DNA of 48,987 bases, taken from assembly GCA_002734065.2 (NCBI GenBank), contig NVXU02000027.1, positions 1 through 48,987 on the forward strand. The letters are read 5' to 3'. Origin of the DNA: Fluviicola sp. (GTDB lineage: Bacteria; Bacteroidota; Bacteroidia; Flavobacteriales_D; Crocinitomicaceae). The notes under the pieces are model-generated. The model saw only the letters and a list, made by a program, of their open reading frames with translations. It had not been told where the DNA came from and ran no database searches. Positions 8,918 to 19,073 of the stretch are shown here, piece by piece (within the stretch, counting starts at the first letter, position 1; each line of letters begins with the position of its first letter). A program made the translations under genes and the position numbers.

Positions 8918-9047
8918 AGATTCCAAATCAAGTTTGGAATGACGATAATTGGAATGAGAAAAACTCTTAAATTACGTCATTCCAAACTTACAACCTACGT
9001 CATTCCAAACTTGCAACCTACGTCATTCCAAACTTGATTTGGAATCT
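8918..9047. repeat. Palindromic dispersed repeat with internal 23-bp tandem units
   Basis: A 27-bp perfect inverted repeat forms the ends (8918-8944 and 9021-9047, containing ATTCCAAATCAAGTTTGGAA). Each end is itself a small palindrome ATTCCAAA-TCAAG-TTTGGAAT. Between them the unit beginning ACGTCATTCCAAACTT recurs with an exact 23-base period at 8974, 8997 and 9020. A related element lies at 20219-20318. It has no coding capacity. The design fits a REP-like or MITE-like non-autonomous element; being placed between psd and the convergent ychF it could also serve as a bidirectional transcription stop. Confidence 0.8.
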
Positions 9048-9186
9048 AGCTTAAGAAATAAGTTTATCTTCTTTATTGTTGTCGAAGCTAATGCTCGAGT
9101 GTGATATAGCTGGTTTAGATTCTACATATTTTAGTTCTATACATAACTCATGAGATTATATAATTGAACTAAATTTGATATTTTAT

Positions 9187-10305
9187 TTAAACATTAAATC
9201 TAAAATGCATTATATCTCCATCATTAACTATATATTCCTTACCTTCAAGGCGCATTTTACCAGCTTCTTTTGCTTTACTTTCACCACCACACTCTATATA
9301 GTCATTATATGAGATAACTTCAGCGCGAATAAAACCTTTTTCAAAGTCATTATGAATTACAGCTGCCGCCTTAGGTGCTGTAGAGTTTTGGCGTATAGTC
9401 CAAGCACGAACTTCTTTTACACCAGCTGTAAAATAAGACATAAGTCCTAGTTTATCAAAACCTTTATGTATAATTTGATCAAGTCCACTCTCTTCAATGC
9501 CTAGTTCATTTAAAAAATCTTGAGCTTCTTCTTCATCAAGACCAATTAATTCTTCTTCAACTTTTGCACAAATTTTCACAATCTCACAGTTATTTTCTTC
9601 AGCATGTTGAGTTAAAGCTCCAACAAATGGATTGTCATCCATAGCTCCACCCTCATCCTCTAAAGAATCTTCATCTACGTTAGCTGCATATATGATTTCT
9701 TTATTTGTTAAAAATCTAACATCATGATTTAGTTGTTTGTAGATATCGGAATCTACCTCTTCAAAGTTTCTAGCCATATTTCCATCAGCTAAGAACTCTA
9801 ATAGTACCTCTGCCATCTCTAAGCTTGCTTTAGCATCCTTATCAGCCTTAGCTTGTTTTTTTAGTCTATCCATTCTATTTTGAAGAACTTCAATATCAGC
9901 TAAAATAAGTTCATTTTCAATTATTTCAACATCACGAAGTGGATCAATAGAACCCTCAGTATGTACAATGTTCTCATCTTCAAAACATCTAACTATATGT
10001 AAAATAACTTCTGTTTCACGGATGTTTGATAAAAATTTATTTCCAAGACCCTCACCCTTAGATGCACCCTTAACAAGACCTGCTATATCAACAAAGTCTA
10101 AAGTAGAGTATTGAATCTTTTCAGGATTAACAATTTTAGCTAACTCATCTAATCTTTTATCTGGTACTGGCACTATCGCTTTATTAGGTTCTATTGTACA
10201 AAAAGGGTAGTTAGCCGCTTCTGCATTTTGTGCTTTTGTTAAAGCATTAAAAGTTGTTGATTTACCTACGTTTGGAAGCCCTACTAGACCAATTGCTACA
10301 CCCAT
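9187..10305 (-). CDS. ychF: Redox-regulated ATPase/GTPase YchF
   Basis: 372-residue Obg-family P-loop ATPase that associates with ribosomes. GLPNVGKSTTFNALT is the Walker A/G1 block at residues 8-22, DFVDIAGLVKGAS the G3 block, followed by a coiled-coil region and the C-terminal TGS domain ending GDIMHFRFNV. Length is usual. ATG at 10305 is preceded by AAAGG with six bases spacing. It lies upstream-to-downstream of pepA on the minus strand, an adjacency I recall for H. pylori HP0569-HP0570. Confidence 0.95.
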   Translation of the reverse strand: MGVAIGLVGLPNVGKSTTFNALTKAQNAEAANYPFCTIEPNKAIVPVPDKRLDELAKIVNPEKIQYSTLDFVDIAGLVKGASKGEGLGNKFLSNIRETEVILHIVRCFEDENIVHTEGSIDPLRDVEIIENELILADIEVLQNRMDRLKKQAKADKDAKASLEMAEVLLEFLADGNMARNFEEVDSDIYKQLNHDVRFLTNKEIIYAANVDEDSLEDEGGAMDDNPFVGALTQHAEENNCEIVKICAKVEEELIGLDEEEAQDFLNELGIEESGLDQIIHKGFDKLGLMSYFTAGVKEVRAWTIRQNSTAPKAAAVIHNDFEKGFIRAEVISYNDYIECGGESKAKEAGKMRLEGKEYIVNDGDIMHFRFNV

Positions 10306-10373
10306 GAATTACCTTTAATTATTAATATAATTTTATTTTTGAAATGATACCTAAAACTTGCTTTTATATTTAT

Positions 10374-11786
10374 TTATATGTTCTTTAAATATTCACTAAT
10401 CATTCGAACACCAGCACCAGTACCGCCATAAACATTACAATCCCAAGGAGATTCTGTATATGCTGAACCAGCTATATCAAAATGCACCCATTTATCTTTA
10501 TTTTCTTCAAGAATAAACTTATCTAAAAATAAACCAGCTGTAATTGCTCCACCATAAGGTTTTGAAGCTGTATTACATATGTCAGCTATTTCACTTTTTA
10601 TAAGTTTTTTTAGGTGCCTATTAAATGGAAGTGAGCCAGTTAATTCACCAGATGCAGTAGCTGCGCGAGATATATCATGTTTTAGTTTATTTGAGTGCCC
10701 CATAAGTCCAGTAGTGTATTGTCCAAGTGCTACCATGCAAGCACCAGTTAGAGTTGCAAAATCAAAAATATTATCAGCTTTTACATTGTCTTGAGCGTAT
10801 GATAATACATCAGCTAATACTAAACGACCCTCAGCATCTGTATTTCTAACCTCAATAGTAGTACCGCTTCTAGATACTAATATATCATCAGGTTTATAAG
10901 CATTTCCACCAATCATGTTTTCAACTGCACCAATAAAGGCGTGAATTTCAACATCTAGTTTCATCTCACTAGCAGCTTTAATCATACCGAGTACTGCACA
11001 TGCACCTGATTTATCCATTTTCATCGTTACCATAGATGTAGCAGGTTTTAGGCTTAATCCACCACTATCATAAGTTAGACCCTTACCAATAAGTGAGATG
11101 ATTTTTTTAGCATTAGCTGGTTTATATGATAAATGTATTAAGGCACTCCTGTGAACAGAGGCACGACCGACAGCAAGCATAGCTCCCATTTTTTCTTTTG
11201 CCAAATCATCTTCTTGAAGGATATTACACTCAAGAGAGTTGTCAGCTGCAAGTTTTTTAGCTACATCTACTAAGGATTGAGGGTGTAATTCTTGGGGAGC
11301 TGTATTTACTATATCCCTAGTAAAACAAGTCGCATTAGCTACTATTAAAGCATTTTTGAAAGTTGTATTTAAGGCTTCAAAATCTAAGTCATTAGTTACT
11401 AGAAATATATCTTTTATACTTATCTCATTAGGTTCAGATTTATAATTATTAAACTCATATCCACCTAAGATAATACCCTCAACTAGACCAGTAAGTGTTG
11501 AATTACTTATTACAGATATTTTAATACTTGCATAGTTTGATGACTTTAAAGTCTTAATCATACTAGCACTAGCACTTCTTACTTCATCGGCTTCATTTTT
11601 TTCCAAACCACAAAGTAAAAGTTTTCTCTCATGTAAAAAACAGATAGAATCCTGTTCAGCTTTGAAACCAGCTTTAGTTAATAATTCTTTGTCTAAATGA
11701 CTATCTAAATCATGAGAACTTAAAAATTCTACATTTATTTCTGCCTTTGTATCCGCAATATTTGAGTTTAATAGTTCAATATTCAT
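10374..11786 (-). CDS. pepA: Leucyl aminopeptidase (M17)
   Basis: 470-residue cytosolic dizinc aminopeptidase that releases N-terminal residues from peptides. The C-terminal catalytic domain shows GKGLTYDSGGLSLKP (234-248) with metal ligands, MKMDKSGAC (255-263) and the M17 signature NTDAEGRL at 315-322. The N-terminal macro-like domain is divergent, as usual. Start ATG at 11786 has an AGGA site six bases upstream. It follows ychF in the same orientation. Confidence 0.95.
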   Translation of the reverse strand: MNIELLNSNIADTKAEINVEFLSSHDLDSHLDKELLTKAGFKAEQDSICFLHERKLLLCGLEKNEADEVRSASASMIKTLKSSNYASIKISVISNSTLTGLVEGIILGGYEFNNYKSEPNEISIKDIFLVTNDLDFEALNTTFKNALIVANATCFTRDIVNTAPQELHPQSLVDVAKKLAADNSLECNILQEDDLAKEKMGAMLAVGRASVHRSALIHLSYKPANAKKIISLIGKGLTYDSGGLSLKPATSMVTMKMDKSGACAVLGMIKAASEMKLDVEIHAFIGAVENMIGGNAYKPDDILVSRSGTTIEVRNTDAEGRLVLADVLSYAQDNVKADNIFDFATLTGACMVALGQYTTGLMGHSNKLKHDISRAATASGELTGSLPFNRHLKKLIKSEIADICNTASKPYGGAITAGLFLDKFILEENKDKWVHFDIAGSAYTESPWDCNVYGGTGAGVRMISEYLKNI

Positions 11787-11937
11787 GTTAATCCTAAAAG
11801 TTATATTTGTTTGTTATGATAGTATATTAGCTAAAAGAGTATAAAAGAAGGTTTACTTATTTGATAGTAGTTTAATCTTATAAAATATTTTTAGATATAG
11901 TAATGATCACATAATTAAATTATATTATAATCAATTT

Positions 11938-12824
11938 ATTACAAATAAAAATATACTTATTATTGACCATAACGAAAATAATTTAGATAAACTTAGTGAC
12001 TTGTTGGAAATACATGACTTTAATGTATTTGGTATAAGCTCACAAGATGAATTACATATATTAGAAAAAATTAAAGATATAAGTTTATTTTTGGTTAGTT
12101 CACATATCAGTTTTGTAAGCTTGGAAAATTTATTTGATATTATTGAGAATAAATACTCAGCTACCCATCCAGTAATGTTTATAGATAGTTCAAAGGAGCA
12201 TGATACAAAGAGTTTAAATGAATGTTATAAGTTTGGTTGTGTAGATTACATTAAAAAACCATTTGATTCAAAAGAGATAATGTATCGCATAAATTTTCAG
12301 GTAAATCAATTTCTTAAACTTAATGAATATAGGCTTAGGCTTGATAAACTTACTCAGACCAATTATCTAAGTTTTCCTCTAAGATGCATATATAAGCTAT
12401 TTTAAAACATACTATATTTTTAAATGAAAGGCATCCAAGTGAGAACTCTGTTTTTCATTTAAGATTACTTGAGGTTGAAAAGGTCGTATCAACCTTTGGT
12501 TTTGAGTATGGTGAAAAACTAATAGCTTCCTTTTCTAAGGCATTAAAGAAAATATTAAGAGAATCGGATGCAGTTGGAAGATGGGCTGGCTCTGATTTTG
12601 TGATTATATTGCCTCGTACTGGGATAAATATAGCGGAAAAAGTTGCAAAAAAACTATATATGAGCCTCATTAATACTGAGATAATGAAAAATATCAAACC
12701 TAGTTTAGCAATAGGTATTACTAATATATTATATGATGATACAGTTGAAAATGTTTTAGAAAAAGCAAGAAACGAGATGCAAAAAGCCTCAAAAGAAAGA
12801 TATGATAGGGTATCTAAAGCTTAA
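11938..12824 (+). pseudogene. Decayed response regulator with receiver and degenerate GGDEF domain
   Basis: The reading frame from about 11944 encodes a receiver domain (NILIIDHNENN, FIDSS with the phospho-acceptor Asp, YIKKPFD) but has no ATG, GTG or TTG in front of the conserved core; the first available TTG at 12001 removes the first strand and acidic pocket. The frame stops at 12403-12405, then homology resumes in another frame (LKHTIFLNERHPSENS) after a second stop at 12393-12395, and continues to 12824 as a GGDEF-type domain in which the signature reads AGSDF instead of GGDEF. The domain ends in the usual KERYDRVSKA. I infer loss of the start plus a frameshift. It lies between the convergent pepA and trpB. 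Confidence 0.75.
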
Positions 12825-12840
12825 GGCAAAAGTAAATTTT

Positions 12841-14040
12841 TTAGTCTAAGTGTAAAATATCTTTAACTTGAATCATATCCTTATCGCCACGACCAGATAG
12901 ATTTACTAAAATTAACTTATCTTTGATATTTGGTAATTTTTTAAGATAAGCTATAGCGTGAGCACTCTCTAAAGCTGGGATAATGCCCTCTTTTTGAGAT
13001 AACCATACAAAAGCATCAAGTGCCTCTTTATCAGTTATATTATCATAGGATATGGACTTATTATCCTTATGAAAAGAATGTTCAGGGCCAATGCCTGGGT
13101 AATCTAGCCCAGCTGATATAGAATGAGCCTCTAGAATCTGACCATCATCATCTTGAAGTAGGTAAGCCATCTGACCATGAAGAACTCCTGGACGTCCCTT
13201 ATCTAAAGAACAACCGTGTTTATCTGTATCCACACCAAGTCCACCAGCTTCTATGCCAATACACTCAACTTCTTCATCTTCTAAGAAGTGTTGAAACATA
13301 CCAATAGCATTAGATCCACCACCAATACAAGCTATTACATAATCAGGTAGACATTGTTCTTTTTCTAGTATCTGCGCGCGTGCCTCATAACCAATAATAG
13401 CCTGAAAATCTCTAACCATCATTGGGTATGGATGTGGACCAGCTACAGTCCCTATTATATAAAAAGTATCCCTAGCATTTGTAACCCAGTGTCTAATTGC
13501 ATCATTCATAGCATCTTTAAGTGTACGTGAACCACTAGTAACTGAGTTTACTTTTGCACCAAGTAACTTCATACGAAAAACATTTAACTCTTGACGGTGT
13601 ACATCTTTTTCACCCATAAATATTTCGCACTCTAGACCAAGTAAGGCACAGACAGTCGCAGTAGCTACCCCATGTTGCCCAGCACCAGTCTCAGCTATGA
13701 TTTTTTTATATCCAAGTCTTTTAGCCATAAGCCCTTGAGCTATTACATTATTTATCTTATGTGCACCAGTATGATTTAAATCTTCACGTTTAAGGTAAAT
13801 TTTTGCACCAAGTTCATCTGATATATTTTTAGCATAATAAAGTGGGTTAGGGCGACCTACATAGTCCTTTAGATAATAATGAACTTCTTTCCAGAAGTTT
13901 TTGTCAAAACGAATAGCCTCATACTCATCTTTAAGTCTTAAAAGTGCTGGCATAAGAGTTTCAGGGACATAACGTCCACCAAAGATTCCGAAATGTCCAT
14001 TTTCATCTGGATCGTATTTTGAAGCAGTTGGTATATACAT
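12841..14040 (-). CDS. trpB: Tryptophan synthase beta chain
   Basis: 399 residues. Condenses indole with serine using pyridoxal phosphate, bound by K95 in [25 protein letters not shown] is the phosphate-binding glycine loop, and [18 protein letters not shown] the typical TrpB1 N-terminus. No trpA or other trp gene is in the window, so this is a detached copy; its start overlaps the stop of apt by one base (TAATG), which indicates it is the last gene of the folD-to-trpB run and translationally coupled to apt. Whether a second trpB exists elsewhere cannot be seen. Confidence 0.95.
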   Translation of the reverse strand: MYIPTASKYDPDENGHFGIFGGRYVPETLMPALLRLKDEYEAIRFDKNFWKEVHYYLKDYVGRPNPLYYAKNISDELGAKIYLKREDLNHTGAHKINNVIAQGLMAKRLGYKKIIAETGAGQHGVATATVCALLGLECEIFMGEKDVHRQELNVFRMKLLGAKVNSVTSGSRTLKDAMNDAIRHWVTNARDTFYIIGTVAGPHPYPMMVRDFQAIIGYEARAQILEKEQCLPDYVIACIGGGSNAIGMFQHFLEDEEVECIGIEAGGLGVDTDKHGCSLDKGRPGVLHGQMAYLLQDDDGQILEAHSISAGLDYPGIGPEHSFHKDNKSISYDNITDKEALDAFVWLSQKEGIIPALESAHAIAYLKKLPNIKDKLILVNLSGRGDKDMIQVKDILHLD

Positions 14041-14588
14041 TAGTTAACCTCTATAAGAGAATATACATTAGTTATCTCTTTTAATTTTTTTTGTCCATCA
14101 AGAAATGATAAACTTAAAATAAAACAAGCTTCAACACACTCAGCTCCAGTTTGTTTTATAAGTTTGGCTGCAGCATTAGCAGTACCCCCAGTTGCAATTA
14201 AGTCATCAATCATCAAAACTCTAGCACCTTTTATCTCGCCAAAGGCATCTATATGAACTTCAACCTCATCAATACCATACTCTAATATATATTTTTCACT
14301 AATTGTTGTATATGGTAACTTACCTTTTTTTCTTATTGGTACAAAACCAAGTCCTAACATTTGAGCTAAAGCTGCTCCAAATATAAAGCCCCTTGCATCA
14401 ATTCCAGCTATATAATCAAGATTATATCCCTTGTATCGTTCAAAAAGATGATTCATAAGAACCCCATAAGCTTCTTTATTATTTAATAGAGTTGTGATAT
14501 CTTTAAAAACTATACCTTTTTTTGGAAAGTCTGGTATATTTCTAATTGAATCCTCAATGATTTTTCTTTGTTCATTGCTTAGTGTCAT
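14040..14588 (-). CDS. apt: Adenine phosphoribosyltransferase
   Basis: 182-residue purine salvage enzyme making AMP from adenine and PRPP. The PRPP-binding signature [14 protein letters not shown] is present with both acidic residues, and [12 protein letters not shown] marks the N-terminal half. Length matches the family. It is 8 bases downstream of the coiled-coil membrane gene and overlaps trpB by one base. Confidence 0.95.
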   Translation of the reverse strand: MTLSNEQRKIIEDSIRNIPDFPKKGIVFKDITTLLNNKEAYGVLMNHLFERYKGYNLDYIAGIDARGFIFGAALAQMLGLGFVPIRKKGKLPYTTISEKYILEYGIDEVEVHIDAFGEIKGARVLMIDDLIATGGTANAAAKLIKQTGAECVEACFILSLSFLDGQKKLKEITNVYSLIEVN

Positions 14589-14596
14589 AAAAATCC

Positions 14597-14929
14597 TTAT
14601 AATAGAGCGTCAATACGACTCTCAAGAGCTTTGATTTTATTGTTTAATCTATCTGTTTCTTGTCTATGCTTCGCATTTCTTTGTTTTAAAACTTTTAATT
14701 CATTTCTTAATTTTTTAAGTTCATCACTTAATATATCAACATTACCTAGGGCACGTTGTAATTGGATTTGATATTTTCTTATTAGAATTTCTGCCTCTTG
14801 AAGAGTAATTTTCATTAAGTCATTACTTCTTTTTTCTTTGCTTGTGATGCTTTTAAAGTAAAACATTTTTACAAATAGATAAATAGATAATATAGACAAT
14901 ACTGTTAAAAGTGACCATTCCCAGAACAT
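14597..14929 (-). CDS. Small membrane-anchored coiled-coil protein, unknown function
   Basis: 110 residues: one N-terminal membrane span (about residues 5-25, rich in L, I, F) and a long charged helical segment (40-110) with heptad-like spacing of L and I, so a coiled coil facing the cytoplasm is likely. It sits between rpiB and apt; I recall that the H. pylori apt-rpiB interval also holds one small uncharacterised gene (HP0573), so this may be a conserved lineage gene. No enzyme motif is seen. Confidence 0.75.
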   Translation of the reverse strand: MFWEWSLLTVLSILSIYLFVKMFYFKSITSKEKRSNDLMKITLQEAEILIRKYQIQLQRALGNVDILSDELKKLRNELKVLKQRNAKHRQETDRLNNKIKALESRIDALL

Positions 14930-14956
14930 AAACTTTCCTTGTTGTTATCAGTATTT

Positions 14957-15394
14957 TTAAGAGTTAATTGCTTCTATCTTACAAACGCGAGCAGTATGCC
15001 TACCGCCATCAAAGTCTGTTTCTATCCATGAATCTAAAATAGATTCAGCTACACCCCTACCAACTATACGCTCACCAAAACAAAGTATATTTGCATCATT
15101 ATGTCCACGTGCCACGCTAGCTGTATATGCATCATGACATAAAGCTGCTCTAATTCCAGTAAAACGATTGGCAGCCATGCTCATGCCAATACCTGAACCA
15201 CAGATAAGTATACCATTTGACTCTGAATCAGCCAAAACTGCCTCAGCTACTTTTACAGCATAGTCTGGATAATCAACTCTTTTTTTAGAAAATGGACCAA
15301 GGTCAACAACCTCATGCCCCTTTTCTTTTAGTAACTCAACTGTATAGTCTTTTAAGTCAATACCAGCATGGTCAGTTGCTACATAAAATTTCAT
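14957..15394 (-). CDS. rpiB: Ribose-5-phosphate isomerase B
   Basis: 145-residue RpiB/LacAB-family isomerase interconverting ribose 5-phosphate and ribulose 5-phosphate. DHAGIDLK at the N-terminus, the catalytic Cys in CGSGIGMSMAANR and GHNDANILCFGERI are all conserved. Length is standard. Part of the folD-lepB-M50-rpiB-apt-trpB run, with 10 bases after the protease gene. Confidence 0.94.
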   Translation of the reverse strand: MKFYVATDHAGIDLKDYTVELLKEKGHEVVDLGPFSKKRVDYPDYAVKVAEAVLADSESNGILICGSGIGMSMAANRFTGIRAALCHDAYTASVARGHNDANILCFGERIVGRGVAESILDSWIETDFDGGRHTARVCKIEAINS

Positions 15395-15404
15395 GTTTAT
15401 CCTT

Positions 15405-16085
15405 TTAAAGTAATAATTGCAATATAGTTCTTACAGGTATTAATAGTAAATAATCTTTAAGTGGTGTAATTAAAATAATTATAACTATAATCATCCCATA
15501 ACGCTCATTTTTATAAAAGAACTCAGCTACTGAAGTTACCCTATATTTAAGTGCTAGATGCATTAAAAAGTGTGCACCATCAAATTGAGGTATTGGAAGT
15601 ATATTAAATACTCCAAGTAGTACATTTATAACTAATAATTTTAGTACAAGAATGTAAGTAAATACATATACTAAACTATCAGCTGTAGTTGGCTGATCCA
15701 TTACAACTATTACAATAGATGCTATAGCAGCTAAGGTGAAGTTATATACAATACCAGCTAAATCAACCTGCATAGCACCATTATATCCAGCATTACGGAT
15801 TACAGTAGCTGTATTTATAGGTACAGGTTTAGCCCAGCCAAATAAAAATCCTGCATCCCCACCTAATAGTATTGGCAAAAAATACATAAGAAAAGGAACA
15901 AGAATAGTACCAACTAAATCAATATGAACTAATGGATTTATAGATAACCTACCTGCATTTTTAGCTGTAGTATCGCCGTATACATAAGCTACCCATCCGT
16001 GCATAATCTCATGCCCAATGATAGCTATAGCTAAGGCAAATACTGCTGCTAAAATTTTTAGTAAATCAATGGATTCCATGGTCAT
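15405..16085 (-). CDS. Site-2-protease-like membrane metallopeptidase (M50)
   Basis: 226 residues with about five to six membrane spans. The zinc site is HEIMH (HExxH) in the first span, and the third ligand is in NILPIPQFDG, the family's NPxDG-type motif near the C-terminus. No PDZ domain, so it belongs to the short bacterial group rather than RseP. Its start lies inside the end of lepB (20-base overlap), showing tight coupling. Substrate unknown; placement next to lepB suggests a role in handling membrane or signal-peptide remnants, which is inference. Confidence 0.88.
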   Translation of the reverse strand: MTMESIDLLKILAAVFALAIAIIGHEIMHGWVAYVYGDTTAKNAGRLSINPLVHIDLVGTILVPFLMYFLPILLGGDAGFLFGWAKPVPINTATVIRNAGYNGAMQVDLAGIVYNFTLAAIASIVIVVMDQPTTADSLVYVFTYILVLKLLVINVLLGVFNILPIPQFDGAHFLMHLALKYRVTSVAEFFYKNERYGMIIVIIILITPLKDYLLLIPVRTILQLLL

Positions 16086-16875
16086 CTTTATCTGTTTTTT
16101 TTCTTTCAGCTATAGCTTTGTTTAAATGAATAGGAGCTTCAAGGTCAGTTGGAGTCTTTCCTAATCTATCCCATCTAATTTCCCAATTCTCGTCTATAGA
16201 GAAGTATATAAACCAAGGTGTACCTTCTATATTTTCATATGGAACTGCACCCCAAAAACGACTATCATTAGAGTGATCACGGTTATCACCCATCATAAAA
16301 TAATTATCTTTTGAAATTTTAATTGGTGAAAAGTTAAAAAGTTGAAGAGGATATCTACCGTCGTTAATTATCTTATCGTCATTATGTACACCTGGGTGTT
16401 CTTTTTTATAAGGATTTTTAACCCAAAGTTTTTTAGCAAAGTTGATTATTTCATAAGTAGAAAAATTATCTTTAATCCAATCATCACCTTCCCTGTGATG
16501 TATAAATAGGTCTTTATTAAATAAAAATAGTTCATCCCCCGGAAGTGCTACACAACGTTTTACAAAATGTTGTTTTACGTTACCTGGGTATCTGAAAATA
16601 ACTATATCCCCGCGAGATGGAGTATCACCATCCATTAAACGAAGACGATCAGACCAAGGCATAATTGACATTTCTAAAAAAGGAATATGTGGCATAGGTA
16701 TGCCATATGCAAATTTTTTTGCAAATAGATGATCACCTACTAAAAGACTATCTTTCATACTTCCAGAAGGAATTCTAAAAGCCTGTGCCACAAAAAATAT
16801 AACAAATAATACTATTATTATAGTACCAGTCCAAGAGTTAGAAAACTTATATGTCTTTTTTAACATTTCTTTCAT
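16066..16875 (-). CDS. lepB: Signal peptidase I
   Basis: 269-residue inner-membrane Ser/Lys protease that cleaves Sec and Tat signal peptides. One N-terminal span (about 17-32), then the catalytic Ser39 in RIPSGSM, the general-base Lys106 in HFVKRCVALPGDE, and the family block MMGDNRDHSNDSRFWG. The insert between the last two boxes is long, a feature of epsilonproteobacterial enzymes. It directly abuts folD (no gap) and overlaps the M50 gene. Confidence 0.95.
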   Translation of the reverse strand: MKEMLKKTYKFSNSWTGTIIIVLFVIFFVAQAFRIPSGSMKDSLLVGDHLFAKKFAYGIPMPHIPFLEMSIMPWSDRLRLMDGDTPSRGDIVIFRYPGNVKQHFVKRCVALPGDELFLFNKDLFIHHREGDDWIKDNFSTYEIINFAKKLWVKNPYKKEHPGVHNDDKIINDGRYPLQLFNFSPIKISKDNYFMMGDNRDHSNDSRFWGAVPYENIEGTPWFIYFSIDENWEIRWDRLGKTPTDLEAPIHLNKAIAERKKTDKDDHGIH

Positions 16876-17733
16876 TTATTTTTTATCCTCAGCATTAGCT
16901 TTTGCGGCTTTTAGCGTATTTTTTAAAAGCATAGCTATAGTCATTGGCCCAACACCACCTGGTACTGGGGTTATATATGAGCATTTTTTACTTACATTAA
17001 GAAAATCAACATCACCAACAAGTTTTCCATTATCTGCACGGTTAATCCCAATATCTATAATAATTACATTTTCTTTAACCATATCTTCTTTGATTAGATT
17101 AATGACACCAACGCCAACTAAGATAATATCTGCATTTAAGGTGTGTTTTTTTAAATCATCTGTAAATATATGTGTGATTTCTACTGTAGCATCTGCATTT
17201 AAAAGTAGGGCAGCCATGGGTTTACCAACAATGTTTGAAGCACCAACTACTACGCAGTTTTTACCTTTAACATCTATATCGTATTCCTTTAATAACTCCA
17301 TTACGCCTAATGGTGTGCATGGTACAAAACCATCAAGTCCAGTTGCCAGTCTTCCAACATTAAATGGATGGAAACCATCAACATCTTTATCTGGAGCTAC
17401 AAGTTCAAGGAGTTTTGTCTCATCAATTTGTGCTGGTAATGGTAGTTGTATTAAAATTCCATCGATATTAGAATCATTATTCATCATTATGATAGTTTTT
17501 TCTATAGCCTCTTGTGAAATATTTTCAGGCATATCATGTGTAATTGAATAAAAACCAACTCTATCACAGGCTTTTTTCTTCATTTTTACATATGCAGTAC
17601 TTGCTGGGTCTTGTCCGACTAATACTACAGCTAAACCTGGTGTACATCCACATTTTTCTTTTAGTTTTTTTACTTCATCAGTAACTTGTATCTCTATTTT
17701 TGTTGAAAGTGCTTTGCCATCGAGAAGTTCCAT
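16876..17733 (-). CDS. folD: Bifunctional methylenetetrahydrofolate dehydrogenase/cyclohydrolase
   Basis: 285-residue FolD, oxidising 5,10-methylene-THF and hydrolysing the methenyl form to 10-formyl-THF. Conserved YVKMKKKAC with the catalytic Lys, ILIQLPLP, KDVDGFHP, and the nucleotide-binding VVGASNIVGKPMA. It is the first gene of the minus-strand run that continues into lepB. The 10-formyl-THF product is the substrate of PurU encoded at 34691. Confidence 0.95.
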   Translation of the reverse strand: MELLDGKALSTKIEIQVTDEVKKLKEKCGCTPGLAVVLVGQDPASTAYVKMKKKACDRVGFYSITHDMPENISQEAIEKTIIMMNNDSNIDGILIQLPLPAQIDETKLLELVAPDKDVDGFHPFNVGRLATGLDGFVPCTPLGVMELLKEYDIDVKGKNCVVVGASNIVGKPMAALLLNADATVEITHIFTDDLKKHTLNADIILVGVGVINLIKEDMVKENVIIIDIGINRADNGKLVGDVDFLNVSKKCSYITPVPGGVGPMTIAMLLKNTLKAAKANAEDKK

Positions 17734-17803
17734 TTAAACCTCATAAATTATTTTTTTGTTATTATACCTTTTTAAGTTTACAATATGTTTATATAGGCCA
17801 ATA

Positions 17804-18148
17804 ATGAAATACACTTTAATATTACTAGTCCCAATATTTTTATTTAGTGATACTAGTTTTATCACACCAATGGAGTATGCATCGCAGTTATATAAAAATC
17901 CTAGGGGTATAGGGTGCGAGCATTGTCATGGTATTAATGGGGAAGGAAAAATTGTTGCAAGATATATAGATAAAAAAAAGAAAAAAATATTTAGTGGACC
18001 AGTTATTAATAATCTTGATTTTTATGTATTTAATAAGGCTTTAAATAAAAGAAAAAGAGGTATGCCAAGATACTTTTTAATAAATTCAGAGATAAAAGCT
18101 CTTTATTTTTATTTACAAGAACAAAAAGAGAGAAAAAATGATAAATAA
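17804..18148 (+). CDS. Small periplasmic cytochrome c
   Basis: 114 residues from the ATG at 17804, preferred because a clean signal peptide (MKYTLILLVPIFLFSDTSF) then starts the protein; a TTG at 17756 would add an implausible extension. One haem-binding CEHCH (C38, C41, H42) is followed by a Lys-rich loop and a candidate distal Met at residue 87 (RGMPRYFL). Monohaem class I-like cytochrome, likely an electron carrier; partner unknown. Divergent from folD and overlapping the next gene by 11 bases. Confidence 0.82.
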   Translation: MKYTLILLVPIFLFSDTSFITPMEYASQLYKNPRGIGCEHCHGINGEGKIVARYIDKKKKKIFSGPVINNLDFYVFNKALNKRKRGMPRYFLINSEIKALYFYLQEQKERKNDK

Positions 18149-19073
18149 TTATTTGCAAGATGTAGAAAATGCATTTGAAAATAGAGATTTATCTGCTTTA
18201 AATGCACTTGCAGTACCTAGTTTTAGAATAATAAACAAGTCAAAAGGTTTTTCTAGTGTACTTATGCTTTCTTGCAACAATATTAAGCATTTATCTAAGA
18301 TAAATTCCTTAGATGCCGATTGTATAATATTAAATTTAGAAGATGCTGTAAGTAAACAGGATAAACCTTTTGCCCTTGTTTTATGTGCAATCTTTTTGAG
18401 TTTAAATAAACAAAGTTCTAAAAAATTAGTAGTTAGGGTAAATGCTCTTGATGAAGGTGGATACGAAGAGATAGTATATCTAAATCAGTTTATGCCAGAT
18501 GCCATAAGGGTACCAAAAATAAAGACACAAGAAGAGGTAAAACAAGTATTTGCACTTATTAATGATGAATGCGAATTGCATCTCTCTATTGAGACTAAAG
18601 AAGCTTGGTATAACTTAAGCCAGCTTAAGGTTCATAAACGTGTTACGACATTTTACCTAGGTGTATTAGATTTATTTGCAGATATGGGTTTAAATCATTC
18701 TTTAATAAATAAAAACAATCCAACTATGCTTTATATACTGTCTCATTTTCTTATTAGCTGTAGGTCAATGGACGTTAAAGCTGTGTCTTTTGTATATCAG
18801 AAGTTCAAAAATTTAGAAATTTTTTCTGAGTGGATAAGTTTAGAAAAATCTATGGGTTATGATTGTAAGGCTTGCATATCTCCAAAACAAGTAGAATTGG
18901 TAAATAAAATATTTGAAAATCAAGAAGATTTAATAACTAGAGCTAAAACTATAGTTAAGTTATTTGAAATGCATGAAAGTCAAGGTATTACAGGTTTTGT
19001 AGATGATGAATATGGTTTTATAGATGAGCCGGTATACAAGGGTGCTTTAGTATTATTAGAAACTAAGTCATAA
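18138..19073 (+). CDS. CitE-like HpcH/HpaI aldolase-citrate lyase family protein
   Basis: 311 residues. The acyl-CoA lyase core is visible: ILNLEDAVSKQDK (metal/CoA region of CitE), KLVVRVNALD with the conserved Arg, SIETKEA with the metal-binding Glu, and YLGVLDLFADMG. Family members cleave citryl-, malyl- or citramalyl-CoA; which substrate applies cannot be read here. No citD, citF or citX genes are near, so it is not part of a citrate lyase operon. It overlaps the cytochrome gene by 11 bases. Confidence 0.82.
   Translation: MINNYLQDVENAFENRDLSALNALAVPSFRIINKSKGFSSVLMLSCNNIKHLSKINSLDADCIILNLEDAVSKQDKPFALVLCAIFLSLNKQSSKKLVVRVNALDEGGYEEIVYLNQFMPDAIRVPKIKTQEEVKQVFALINDECELHLSIETKEAWYNLSQLKVHKRVTTFYLGVLDLFADMGLNHSLINKNNPTMLYILSHFLISCRSMDVKAVSFVYQKFKNLEIFSEWISLEKSMGYDCKACISPKQVELVNKIFENQEDLITRAKTIVKLFEMHESQGITGFVDDEYGFIDEPVYKGALVLLETKS

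Noticed and set aside
8918-9047. CRISPR array
   Set aside because: Three 23-base units have no unique spacers between them; the units are contiguous and enclosed by inverted repeats.
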